A stretch of 64,000 nucleotides of DNA, taken from the NCBI RefSeq assembly GCF_018595675.2, contig NZ_CP092333.1, positions 2,008,001-2,072,000 on the forward strand, read 5' to 3'. Every line of letters starts with the position of its first letter. Position 1 is the first letter of the stretch. The stretch comes from Flavihumibacter fluvii (GTDB lineage: Bacteria; Bacteroidota; Bacteroidia; Chitinophagales; Chitinophagaceae). This document shows, piece by piece, positions 34,814-43,751 of the stretch. The translations under genes were made by a program, and so were the position numbers. The notes below the pieces were generated by a model. It worked only from the letters and a program-made list of their open reading frames with translations. It was not told the origin of the DNA and did no database searches.

Positions 34814-35872
34814 TTAGGTGTTCTTTATTAGCCTGCCAAACAGGTTTGTATAAAGGTCTTTATAATGTTGATAAGATATGGAACTACTGTGAGTTTCATG
34901 ATTTTTAAGGTTCTCCAGCACCTGGATCAGTTTCATTTCAAAATCATTCTGATCACGATTGTTGAACAGGACTGTTCCCTTGGGACGATTGACCACATTG
35001 GAAGAAATAATCGGCTTGTCCAGATAAATGGCTTCCCATATGGTTAAGGAATCGCCATCTGTGTTAGTTGGCCTTACCACAAGGTCTGCCTGTTCCATCA
35101 TTTTAACAAAGGATAGCTCTTCATTGATCAATGCAAAATCATCAGCTAAGCCAGCTTCATTGATTTGCGACTGGTATGCTTCAAACTGTGCAGAAAACAT
35201 ATCAATAGTAGAAATATTGAAAATAAACTGAATTAGATATCCCTTAGATTTTAATGCCTTTACTGATTCAATACACATATCCAGACCATATACGTCCTGG
35301 TCATTAAATCTGTCGAGCCGCCATGCATTGGAGCAAATGATGTACTTTCCCAAAGCCCGGCTTTTATCAATAATGTCCTGTACCTTTTTAGGTAATTCTT
35401 TTTCCTCTTTAAGAACAGGAGGTAGAAATGCATATTGGACAACAGTCTTATTTTCTGGTAGGGTTAGCCGATCCAGAATCTCATTGTTAACACTGATAAT
35501 GATATCACAACTACCAAACATGAACTCATCGATCCAGCGAATGAAGCTTGCTTTTTCTTTAGGATAAGCATGTAAAGTGAGTATGATTTTTTTTCTACAT
35601 AGTTTTCCGGCCACAATATGAAAAAAACGCAACGCATTCAGGCCAGAGTGAACCGAAAGGATATCGGATCGTAACAATCGCCTTAGATAGCCAATAGGTT
35701 TCATCTGGCGGATGTTAAATTGATCCTGCTTTATCTTCCTTGACTCATCTATAAGCTCAATATCAAAATCGGAACTTAGTAAATGCCGGAGCCGCCAAAG
35801 ATGAACACTTACACCACCTGCAGGAGGTGGAACCGGACCAATCAATAATATTTTTTTCCTTTTTATTTCCAT
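34814..35872 (-). CDS. Glycosyltransferase, GT-B fold (GT4-like)
   Basis: 352 residues, cytosolic or membrane-associated. The N-terminal domain opens with KKILLIGPVPPPAGGVSVHL, the typical glycine-rich acceptor loop of GT4-like enzymes. The C-terminal domain carries the donor-site sequence ADLVVRPTNTDGDSLTIWEAIYLDKPII, in which the usual E-x7-E is reduced to a single clear Glu (E in TIWEAI) with Asp at the first position. It adds one sugar to the lipid-linked repeat unit; the specific sugar is unknown. It lies between the SGNH gene and asnB with short spacers, in the same transcription unit. Confidence 0.85.
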   Translation of the reverse strand: MEIKRKKILLIGPVPPPAGGVSVHLWRLRHLLSSDFDIELIDESRKIKQDQFNIRQMKPIGYLRRLLRSDILSVHSGLNALRFFHIVAGKLCRKKIILTLHAYPKEKASFIRWIDEFMFGSCDIIISVNNEILDRLTLPENKTVVQYAFLPPVLKEEKELPKKVQDIIDKSRALGKYIICSNAWRLDRFNDQDVYGLDMCIESVKALKSKGYLIQFIFNISTIDMFSAQFEAYQSQINEAGLADDFALINEELSFVKMMEQADLVVRPTNTDGDSLTIWEAIYLDKPIISSNVVNRPKGTVLFNNRDQNDFEMKLIQVLENLKNHETHSSSISYQHYKDLYTNLFGRLIKNT

Positions 35873-35893
35873 AGTACAGTAGGATTCAGGAAA

Positions 35894-36853
35894 TCAGTTA
35901 GCAGCTACCTGCTGCAGTTCCTTCCTGATCTCAACAGCAATCTTTTCGGAATACTTTATAGCAGCTTCATGATTCAAATGATCCTTGTCGTAAAAAGCAT
36001 TAGCCTTTCCGGTATATTCCGGATCATTAGTAAAGTCAAAAAAGGGAATACCATGTTTTACGGCAAGTTCCCTTGCAATGATTAGTGAGGTATCCCTGTT
36101 CATCATAGTGTCATAATAGGGAGAGCATACCACAAAAAGCTTCACCTGTTTCTCTTTACACGAGACAATAAAATTTTCATACGCATTTACAAGGGCTGTA
36201 TCAATCTTATATACAGCAATATTGTTTTCCTGCTTAGACTCCACTGTCATCGTTCGGCTAAGTGGACTATATCCCTTAATAATTTCTTCCCGGTTCTTAT
36301 TACTTTCAAAATTTCCCTGTGCTATCGAAATCAGTGAAGAATTGAAGGGATAAATACTGGAAATAAGCTTTATCCGCTCATATGGCCCACGTTTCATAAT
36401 AGTGGGCCTTAATTCGGGATGAAAATTATAAAATGGCAGCAAAACAGAAAGATGATCATAATTGGGTGCAAACTCTTCGAATTCATGCTTCACAATATCA
36501 AGCAATACAATCTTTGGAGGATGCCTGTGCAAAACAGATTGCAAAACAGCATTACTATACAAAATGAAATTTCCATTCCGGCCAGCATTGTATCCACTGA
36601 GTGATAACTCCTTTTCAAATGCAGGTGGATAATAGTGATGCCTGGCCCTGGAAGAACCAAAAACCATAAAGTCCTCTTTGCTTTTATCTATAGCGTAGGT
36701 CATTTCATAATCGGGTCCCGATTTTTGCCTGAAATAAAAAACCTGCAATAATTTACCAATGATTAAATCCGATGCAACTAAGGTGAACAGGAATATCAGT
36801 AAACTAAATATAAAGCGCTTGAAATCCTTACTTGAAAATATTTGATTAGCCAT
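35894..36853 (-). CDS. SGNH-fold protein, MBOAT partner (AlgX/DltD-like)
   Basis: 319 residues with one N-terminal membrane anchor (FIFSLLIFLFTLVASDLIIG, about 14-33), so the enzyme domain is periplasmic. The SGNH block I is FGSSRARHH with S68; NAGRNG supplies the Gly/Asn blocks; the catalytic Asp-x-x-His is D289-H292 in DKDHLN. Such proteins act with MBOAT transferases to place acyl (often acetyl) groups on polysaccharides in the periplasm. The MBOAT gene ends 5 bases before this start. The pair is expected to O-acylate the polysaccharide; donor and position are unknown. Confidence 0.8.
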   Translation of the reverse strand: MANQIFSSKDFKRFIFSLLIFLFTLVASDLIIGKLLQVFYFRQKSGPDYEMTYAIDKSKEDFMVFGSSRARHHYYPPAFEKELSLSGYNAGRNGNFILYSNAVLQSVLHRHPPKIVLLDIVKHEFEEFAPNYDHLSVLLPFYNFHPELRPTIMKRGPYERIKLISSIYPFNSSLISIAQGNFESNKNREEIIKGYSPLSRTMTVESKQENNIAVYKIDTALVNAYENFIVSCKEKQVKLFVVCSPYYDTMMNRDTSLIIARELAVKHGIPFFDFTNDPEYTGKANAFYDKDHLNHEAAIKYSEKIAVEIRKELQQVAAN

Positions 36854-36858
36854 GTAAA

Positions 36859-38283
36859 TCAGAATTGAAAATAAATAAACTGGCTGCCATCAAAGACGCC
36901 TATCAGCAGTATCAGGGTTATTAATACTATATATACGCTATACCGGACTACCGGACTTTTATGCTCAAACAAGGGTGGTGAATCTTTGAAATATTCATGC
37001 TTGATTTCGCGTCCCAAAAGAAATAAAACTCCAATTAATCCATAAAACATCATAGTAAAGTCAACAAAAAGCGGGCCTTTGAACTCGAATATCTTACGGA
37101 TAATCAGGAATGCATCCTGCACTGTGGCAGCCCTGAAAAATATCCAGGAAAAACAGATAAGGATAAATGTGACCAGTATATTGAATGTTTTTACAAGTGA
37201 ATCAGGAAGTGCTAAATTCTTGTTGATTAAAGGATCTGCATATTTCCTCCTGATGATGGCAAAAATGAGGTATAAACCATTTAATGCACCCCAAATCACA
37301 TAAGTCCAATTTGCGCCATGCCATAAGCCACTTACCAGGAAAACAAAGAAAAGGTTAAAATACCAACGGGGTATTGAAACCCTGTTTCCCCCCATGGAAA
37401 TATAAAGGTAGTCTGTAAACCAGGTTGAAAGGGAAATATGCCATCGTTTCCAAAATTCAGAAACTGAAGATGAGAGATATGGGCGGTTAAAATTCTTCAT
37501 GAGGTCAAAACCCATAACCCTTGCAGCCCCTATGGCAATATCCGAATATCCAGAAAAATCACAATAAATCTGAAAAGCAAAAAACACCGTAGCAATAGCA
37601 AGAGTTAAACCGGTATGTTGATCAGGTTGTCCATATGCAGCATTCACATATATGGCCAACCGGTCTGCGATAACCAATTTTTTGAAAAAGCCCCAAAGCA
37701 TCAGGCGCAATCCACTCACAATCCTATCATAATCAAAAGTATGCTCAGTGCGGAACTGGTGCAACAGGTTCTGAGGCCTCTCAATCGGGCCTGCAACTAA
37801 CTGTGGATAAAACATTACATATAAGGCGTAAATCCCAAAATTGCGCTCTGCTTTCTCATGGCCACGGTAAACCTCAATAGTATAACTCATAGCCTGGAAA
37901 GTATGAAATGACAACCCGATTGGGAGAAGTATCGACAAATGGGGTATCGGATTCTTGAAACCTGCACCATACAATAAAAAGGTCAGGTTATCATTGAGGA
38001 AATTATAATATTTGAAAACAGCCAGTACGCCAATATTTGCAACAAGGCTTATAATCAGGAATTTCCGTTTTCGTACACCTTCAGCCTGTTCAATAAAAAT
38101 ACCTGCAAAATAGTCGATGATAATAGTAAAAAACAGGATGAGAATGTATACAGGTACGAACGCCATATAAAAATAGCAGCTCGCAACGAGTAATAAAAAC
38201 CACCTGTACTTATTAGGAAGAATAAAATACAGTGACGTTATGATAACAAAAAAGAATATAAACTCTATCGAATTAAACAGCAT
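36859..38283 (-). CDS. MBOAT-family O-acyltransferase (AlgI-like)
   Basis: A polytopic inner-membrane protein that moves acyl groups from the cytosol across the membrane to a periplasmic acceptor. 474 residues with about ten hydrophobic segments. Family signatures: FYPQLVAGPIERP (about 158-170), CDFSGYSDIAIG (241-252), WKRWHISLSTWF (H282), and SGLWHGANW with the conserved catalytic His at H322. Together with the adjacent SGNH protein it forms the usual two-component polysaccharide O-acylation module, as AlgI with AlgX/AlgJ for alginate. Confidence 0.94.
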   Translation of the reverse strand: MLFNSIEFIFFFVIITSLYFILPNKYRWFLLLVASCYFYMAFVPVYILILFFTIIIDYFAGIFIEQAEGVRKRKFLIISLVANIGVLAVFKYYNFLNDNLTFLLYGAGFKNPIPHLSILLPIGLSFHTFQAMSYTIEVYRGHEKAERNFGIYALYVMFYPQLVAGPIERPQNLLHQFRTEHTFDYDRIVSGLRLMLWGFFKKLVIADRLAIYVNAAYGQPDQHTGLTLAIATVFFAFQIYCDFSGYSDIAIGAARVMGFDLMKNFNRPYLSSSVSEFWKRWHISLSTWFTDYLYISMGGNRVSIPRWYFNLFFVFLVSGLWHGANWTYVIWGALNGLYLIFAIIRRKYADPLINKNLALPDSLVKTFNILVTFILICFSWIFFRAATVQDAFLIIRKIFEFKGPLFVDFTMMFYGLIGVLFLLGREIKHEYFKDSPPLFEHKSPVVRYSVYIVLITLILLIGVFDGSQFIYFQF

Positions 38284-38324
38284 GTTTTCAGATCGTTTTG
38301 TTTATTAAATGCTTGACATATTAA

Positions 38325-39068
38325 TTACCCTTTTTCTAAAGCACCGATCCATTGACCGATCTTTCGCATGATGTAATAGCTGACAGTGTAGTAATTTGTA
38401 CAAGCAACTTTCTGTCCCCCAAACAGGAGTTTAAAATTATTTATACCCTGTAACGCCTTATCCTCTGTATTTTCAGTATAACCGCCAAAGTCATAAACCT
38501 CATACCCGAGTTCTTTAAAATGGGTCATATCTCTGTAATGAAGCACCTTATTGGCTTTACCAATCAGGCTTTTATCAAAAGAATCATCCAGTCTTTTAGA
38601 AGCGGAATGAAAAGCTCTGACTATTTTATTCTTCTCATCAACCAATGTACTATGGGCCACCAGCACCATACCATCCAGTTCTGCATAGCTAAGTTTCAGG
38701 AAACCCTCCATTTCCTCGATCCTTCTTTTACTTGTAGGTGGAAGGTTTTTTGATGCTGCGAAATCATTAAAAAAAGAAACAAAACCATCGATATCATCAT
38801 GAAAATAACATTTGATTCCAGCTTCCTCTGATTGCCTGATCTGCTGCCTGAGAGATTTCTGAAATCCAGCATACATCGTATCATGATCGAGAGTAAGGTC
38901 GTTCTCAACTGTATAGGTGATATCTGAAAAGCCAGGTATTATTTTATCCTTCCTGTTTTTAACATGCAGGTATGCATTTGGAAGGATCAGGTCAATAAAA
39001 GACGGATCACAATGAAACCAATTCTCATAGACATTAAGAAACAAGAACTTTTTTTTAAAACGGACCAT
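38325..39068 (-). CDS. FemAB/GNAT-like acyltransferase
   Basis: 247 residues, no signal peptide. The C-terminal half has the GNAT-type pattern of FemAB proteins, with YEVYDFGGYTEN near 200 followed by GINNFKLLFGGQ, where related enzymes carry Gly-rich acyl-donor loops. The middle helix region SLRQQIRQSEEAGIKCYFH also fits. FemAB relatives add amino acids from aminoacyl-tRNA to peptidoglycan, or acyl groups to sugars. In this locus it probably decorates an amino sugar of the repeat unit. The family link is moderate and the substrate unknown. Confidence 0.65.
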   Translation of the reverse strand: MVRFKKKFLFLNVYENWFHCDPSFIDLILPNAYLHVKNRKDKIIPGFSDITYTVENDLTLDHDTMYAGFQKSLRQQIRQSEEAGIKCYFHDDIDGFVSFFNDFAASKNLPPTSKRRIEEMEGFLKLSYAELDGMVLVAHSTLVDEKNKIVRAFHSASKRLDDSFDKSLIGKANKVLHYRDMTHFKELGYEVYDFGGYTENTEDKALQGINNFKLLFGGQKVACTNYYTVSYYIMRKIGQWIGALEKG

Positions 39069-39116
39069 TTATTTTATTTTACTCATCAAATAGGTGTCGG
39101 AATAGTGTTATTTCTT

Positions 39117-39971
39117 TCAGTTAAATACTGCTTGCCAAAGGCCATTAATCTTAGCCAGGTTTTCAAAATACCCACCTTCATCATTTACTGCATAACGGGG
39201 TATTTCAAGCCTGTTAAGGTTTTTGAGATTAATTCTGCCAGGCTTTGTAGTAAATCCAAGCCTGTACTTTTCCGCTGCAGCAATAGTTAATGTCGTTTCA
39301 TCATAATCTCCATTCGGATAGGCAAGGTATTGCGTATGCTGCATCAGCTTTTCATCCAGCCAGTTTTTTGAATTTCGCAATTCATCCCTCTGCCTTTCCT
39401 GCCCGCAATTTTTCAATATTGGATGTGTTACTGTGTGGGACCCAATTGTGACGTATGGATTCTTTGCCAGAACCAGCAACTCGTCCATTGTTACACAGGT
39501 GCGCTTAAGTTTCAAACTATTTTTTAATATGTCCATTTTAAGATCAAATTCTTCCACCTTAAGCTTTTTAAAATCTTCAACGCTACCAAGACCAGTATAT
39601 TTTCCCTGGTCCTTATCCGCTGCAAAATCCCACCAATAGTTGCCGGACTGTACAGGTTCAACAGGAATAAAAATAGTTATTGGAACTTTATAGGTATTAA
39701 TGATATCCAGAAGATCTAAATATTCCTTATTGCCATCATCAAACGTTATTATAGCCTTTCGAGTAACATGCTGTCCTGATGAAATGATTTCATCCAGCTG
39801 GCCGGCAGAAATAAAATCATACCCCTGCCTAACAAGCCAATTAATCAATTTGGAAAATAATTTTGGGTTAGGGTTGTGAAAATAAACAGACAGGATTTCA
39901 GTGTCATCAGTCCGCCTAAATAGCCTCCCGGCCATCAGCATAAATCCAATGATTTCTTTAATTATCTTCAT
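39117..39971 (-). CDS. Polysaccharide deacetylase (NodB homology domain)
   Basis: 284 residues. A metal-dependent N-deacetylase fold: motif 1 is TFDDG (76-80, with metal/catalytic Asp D78 and D79) and motif 2 is SHTVTH (H179 and H183). A later LAYPNGDYDE segment matches motif 3 (the usual RxxY/PxG region). No convincing signal peptide: the N-terminus has a short hydrophobic stretch (EIIGFMLMAG), so it may act at the inner membrane or in the cytosol on a lipid-linked sugar. Expected to remove an acetyl group from GlcNAc, ManNAc or a related residue of the polysaccharide. Confidence 0.9.
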   Translation of the reverse strand: MKIIKEIIGFMLMAGRLFRRTDDTEILSVYFHNPNPKLFSKLINWLVRQGYDFISAGQLDEIISSGQHVTRKAIITFDDGNKEYLDLLDIINTYKVPITIFIPVEPVQSGNYWWDFAADKDQGKYTGLGSVEDFKKLKVEEFDLKMDILKNSLKLKRTCVTMDELLVLAKNPYVTIGSHTVTHPILKNCGQERQRDELRNSKNWLDEKLMQHTQYLAYPNGDYDETTLTIAAAEKYRLGFTTKPGRINLKNLNRLEIPRYAVNDEGGYFENLAKINGLWQAVFN

Positions 39972-39980
39972 TTTAAAAAT

Positions 39981-41156
39981 TCATTCAGTTGTTCCATTCA
40001 AAATCCTGGTATAAAATTCCGTTGTTGACTTTGCAACCTTCGCCGCATCGTATTTTCCCTGCGCGGTAACTCTGGCCGCTGTTTTAATGTGACTGGTCAA
40101 CGCAGAATTATTATATAAAGACTCCAGCAATTTGATAACCTGTGATGAATTATCCAGGTCAATCAGAAAACCATTCTTCTCATCATCAATCATATCTGGT
40201 ATTCCACCAACGTCAGAAGCTATTGCAAATCGACCAGCAGCCATTGCTTCAGCTATGGCCATGGGAAGTGTTTCTGCTTTGGAAGTCAGGACAAGTATAT
40301 CGCATTCCGCTAACATCCTGATCACATCAGTTTGTGATACCCATCCGTGAAATTTCACAATATCCTGAAGGTTATTTCCAGCAATAAAACTCTCAACAAG
40401 TTGCTTATACATTTGATTTCCAAAACCTCCGCAAACATCAAGGGTATAAGGCTTACCAATATCCACCATCTTTTTAAGTGCCTGAAGCATAAACATCAGG
40501 TTCTTTCTGTCATTAATTACCCCAATAAATATGAGACGGTTAGACATCACTTTTTTATCAGGAATATTAAAATACTTTGAGGAGATGGCATTAGGAATGG
40601 TTATATCGTCTTTTATTCCAGCAGTCCTGACATATTTCCTGGAAAAATCAGAAATATGAATGATATAAGATGGCTGCAACCAGTTCCCAATATACAGATT
40701 GAAATAAGTGGCCAGTTTTTCCTTGAATGTTTCCCGCAGTTTCAGCTCTTCCTGTGGTATTCCGTGAAATGTAAGCAGATATGGCCTTTTATTTAATCCG
40801 AAAAGCCGGGTAAATAGCAAGGATCCGCCGATTTCATAGTGTACAATATCAGCATTGAAAGCTATTACCTGTTGCTTAAGTTTAAATGAACTGAACAATA
40901 AATAGTTAATTGACGAAAATGGAAGGGGACCTTCAGGCACATGACTTATCTCAACATGGTCATTGAATTGCACAACTCTTTCATGTTTCGTTTCACCAGT
41001 AAAAGACAAAAGTCTAACATATACATTTTCAATATGCGCAAAACCATGCAAAAGGTTAAGGACAGCAGAATGTACACCACCCTGAATTTTATCCATGTTC
41101 AAGGGCAGACCAGGAACAACAATTAGCACCTTCATCATTTTTTTTACTATTGCCAT
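39981..41156 (-). CDS. Glycosyltransferase family 4-like (GT-B)
   Basis: 391 residues; it could also begin at the internal Met-Met at residues 7-8 (MMKVLIVVPGLPLN), which matches the usual GT-B start better. The acceptor loop is KIQGGVHSAVLNLL. The donor-site motif is complete: TSKAETLPMAIAEAMAAGRFAIASDVGG, with the two Glu seven residues apart. LIFIGVINDRKNLMFMLQAL marks the domain junction. It adds one sugar of the lipid-linked repeat unit; the sugar is not predictable. It lies 4 bases from the next upstream gene in the locus. Confidence 0.9.
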   Translation of the reverse strand: MAIVKKMMKVLIVVPGLPLNMDKIQGGVHSAVLNLLHGFAHIENVYVRLLSFTGETKHERVVQFNDHVEISHVPEGPLPFSSINYLLFSSFKLKQQVIAFNADIVHYEIGGSLLFTRLFGLNKRPYLLTFHGIPQEELKLRETFKEKLATYFNLYIGNWLQPSYIIHISDFSRKYVRTAGIKDDITIPNAISSKYFNIPDKKVMSNRLIFIGVINDRKNLMFMLQALKKMVDIGKPYTLDVCGGFGNQMYKQLVESFIAGNNLQDIVKFHGWVSQTDVIRMLAECDILVLTSKAETLPMAIAEAMAAGRFAIASDVGGIPDMIDDEKNGFLIDLDNSSQVIKLLESLYNNSALTSHIKTAARVTAQGKYDAAKVAKSTTEFYTRILNGTTE

Positions 41157-41160
41157 ACAA

Positions 41161-42339
41161 CTATTCAGCTATAAAATCCTTAATTTTTGCACCAAGCTGT
41201 AAATGGTCAAAATTCATTTTCCCAAATTCAAATCCATTCTTCCCGATAGTAGCTGAAAGCTCCGGATTATCTATTATTGTCTTCATTTTTTCCGAAAATT
41301 GCCTGTAATCATATGTCTCTGCCAGGACTGCATTTACACCATCCTTAAAATGACTTGCCACTTCACCAATATTTGTAGATACAATAGGCTTACCCGCAGC
41401 ACAGTATTCTCCTATTTTATGCGGAAACCTGGCTATATCCTGCCTGGTATTTCTCAAAGGAATCAGGAGCGCTTTACTGGTCATATACAGATCTACCAGT
41501 TGTTGAAATGGAACACCACTAAATAACCTGATTATATCCCTTTTCTTGCTGGAAGATATCCTGTCCTTTAATTTTTGCATATCCATTGGATGACCGTTAG
41601 AAACCAGGTATAAGGAAAAAGATCTATCATCAATCATCTCAAACGCATCAATTATAAATGCAATAACTTCAAAATAGGCGGCCTGTCCGCAATAGAGAAA
41701 GAAATTTTGTTCTTCAACAGCATTAGACCTGAATTTACTAAAATCAACAATCGATGGAATTTTGAGTACCGGTTTATCAGGCGAGCCCTTCTTCGCAACG
41801 TTAATCAGGAAATCACTGATGCCAATTACCTTGTCAGCTAACTTGTGTGAATAATTATCATATAAATAATTGTCAAGTTTTACAAATTTGGATTTGGGTA
41901 TCTGCATGGATGAAAAATATTCTATATTATCAATCACCATTGTAATACCCAGCAATTTGGAGATAACCTTGTAATAAAGTATGTTATAAAAAGCCAGCGT
42001 AGAAACAAGCATCACAACCCCTTCATATTGCTTCTTTTGTACCCGCAAAATGAAAAACTCATTAACCAAACCATAGAATTTCAAAAAATTTCTCCTGAAA
42101 AAGGAATTTGGCCGATAAGTATAGCCAGATGCATACTGGAAAGGGATTCCTTCAAACTCTGCAGAATTGAATTCGGCTTGTTCCTTTCCTTCAGGTTGTA
42201 TGCCATAACGGCTAATGATCAGTACCCCAACTTTGTTAGCCAAAAGCCCCTTTGCAATAAGCTTTTGCCGCTCAACCTGGGCAAGTCCAAAGGGAAAGCC
42301 ACTGGTTCCAATATAAACTATTTTCTTTTGGTTTGACAT
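41161..42339 (-). CDS. Glycosyltransferase (GT-B, GT4-like)
   Basis: 392 residues. The N-terminal loop GTSGFPFGLAQVERQKLI (about 12-29) takes the place of the glycine-rich acceptor loop. A central FLYCGQAAYFEVIAFIIDAF strand-helix starts the second domain, and the donor-site region is PHKIGEYCAAGKPIVSTNIGE, with a single Glu (GEY) in the usual position. No membrane anchor. One of three GT-B transferases in the locus; together with WecG/TagA and the WcaJ-type starter they imply a repeat of about five sugars if each works once. Confidence 0.85.
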   Translation of the reverse strand: MSNQKKIVYIGTSGFPFGLAQVERQKLIAKGLLANKVGVLIISRYGIQPEGKEQAEFNSAEFEGIPFQYASGYTYRPNSFFRRNFLKFYGLVNEFFILRVQKKQYEGVVMLVSTLAFYNILYYKVISKLLGITMVIDNIEYFSSMQIPKSKFVKLDNYLYDNYSHKLADKVIGISDFLINVAKKGSPDKPVLKIPSIVDFSKFRSNAVEEQNFFLYCGQAAYFEVIAFIIDAFEMIDDRSFSLYLVSNGHPMDMQKLKDRISSSKKRDIIRLFSGVPFQQLVDLYMTSKALLIPLRNTRQDIARFPHKIGEYCAAGKPIVSTNIGEVASHFKDGVNAVLAETYDYRQFSEKMKTIIDNPELSATIGKNGFEFGKMNFDHLQLGAKIKDFIAE

Positions 42340-42400
42340 ATCTCTTCAAGCTGGCCCCACCCCTTCTTTATGAAGTGATCTAAAACAGCCGGATTAAACT

Positions 42401-43636
42401 TTAAACTGTTTGCAAGGAAATTCCCGATTCTTTGGACGCTTTAATTGCCATTTCATAAGGTACATAAAGCAGAAGCAGGCCCCAGAAAAAACCAAATCTA
42501 AAATAAGGTTCACTGAATCCAAGCGTCAACATAATTATCACAAATAATATCGCCACAAATTCTTTTCCTTCATAATACCGGCAAAGCGATTTAAATGACC
42601 TGGTCAATAATATAATGTATATAATAAAAAAGGGTACTCCCCAGGCTGCCAGGATCTCTGTAGTACCGTTATTTCGCTGGACATCCTTATCTGCAGTTGC
42701 AACCCTGTATTCAGGGAATTCACTTCTACCAATAAATAGGTAACGGTTTTTCTCGGTAAGTTCAGTGATATCAAGGTAAGCACTTGCCATCCGTGAATTC
42801 CCACCCTGAAGTTGTGCATCAAAAGCAATATTTTTTATTTCAGCACTTATTTTGTCGCCGAGGAATTCAAGTTCAGAATATGCATACGTAAATAAAATCG
42901 CGAATAATGCTATACCTAAAGCCCGTAAAATCGGACTTCCTATTTTCACTGCATAATATATGCCTATGAAAAGAAATAAAGTCAGGTAAGCAGTTGTTGA
43001 AAAAGTCGACAAGATAGTTGCAATAAACAAAATTCCCTTTTTATTAAATATTGACTTTTCCATGATTGTATTGCTAATCAAAGCAACAAATAAGAAACCA
43101 CCAAAAACACCCGCTTCCCAGAATAGCCCTACATTCCTGGTCCTGTAAAAAAAATCAGAAGAGAAATTATAAATTAAAAAATTATGCACAACCTGAATAT
43201 AGCCATAGGTCTCCTTTTCCATTACAACATGAAATGGAAAATTTGAAATCATCATGTTGGCCAGTGAAGGTTGTATTAATATAGGGATAAAAATGACCAG
43301 GCTGATAATAGAGACATAGCTCATGATCATTATAAACTTTTGAATAAACTTTTCCTTTAAAATATCAATTGTAATAATTGCAGTTGCCACAATCATTATC
43401 TGGGATACCATCGTTGCCAGGAATTGTGTACCGATATTCAAAAGTTGAAGGAAAAGAATAAATAAGAAAAAAAGCAAAAAAGGAAGATATCCCTTTAATT
43501 GAAGTCCGAATATTGGAATACATACCAGGCAATAAACAAAATAGATTATAAACAACTTAATATCATCGATAAAAAGTGGTGAACCTGATGTAAAAATCAG
43601 TCCAATTAAAAGTATTGTCTTAAGTGCTTCTTTCAA
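42401..43636 (-). CDS. O-antigen polymerase/ligase-like membrane protein (Wzy candidate)
   Basis: 411 residues, mostly hydrophobic with about ten transmembrane segments and one long periplasmic loop rich in charge (about 255-310, DKISAEIKNIAFDAQLQGG and NRYLFIGRSEF). This layout (many helices, one large loop near the C-terminal third) is typical of Wzy polymerases and O-antigen ligases. Sequence motifs in this class are weak. In a locus with Wzx, Wzc and Wza but no other polymerase, Wzy is the best assignment. The coding sequence is very AT-rich compared with flanking housekeeping genes. Confidence 0.75.
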   Translation of the reverse strand: MKEALKTILLIGLIFTSGSPLFIDDIKLFIIYFVYCLVCIPIFGLQLKGYLPFLLFFLFILFLQLLNIGTQFLATMVSQIMIVATAIITIDILKEKFIQKFIMIMSYVSIISLVIFIPILIQPSLANMMISNFPFHVVMEKETYGYIQVVHNFLIYNFSSDFFYRTRNVGLFWEAGVFGGFLFVALISNTIMEKSIFNKKGILFIATILSTFSTTAYLTLFLFIGIYYAVKIGSPILRALGIALFAILFTYAYSELEFLGDKISAEIKNIAFDAQLQGGNSRMASAYLDITELTEKNRYLFIGRSEFPEYRVATADKDVQRNNGTTEILAAWGVPFFIIYIILLTRSFKSLCRYYEGKEFVAILFVIIMLTLGFSEPYFRFGFFWGLLLLYVPYEMAIKASKESGISLQTV

Positions 43637-43751
43637 TTTCCCTCTTTAATCACAATTAAACTTAATCTGTACGTGGCCATTTAAACTCAGAAAAATATAC
43701 ACTAGTCATTTCCTATATGTTAAAAAATATTTTTCAACTATAGTAAATCAT

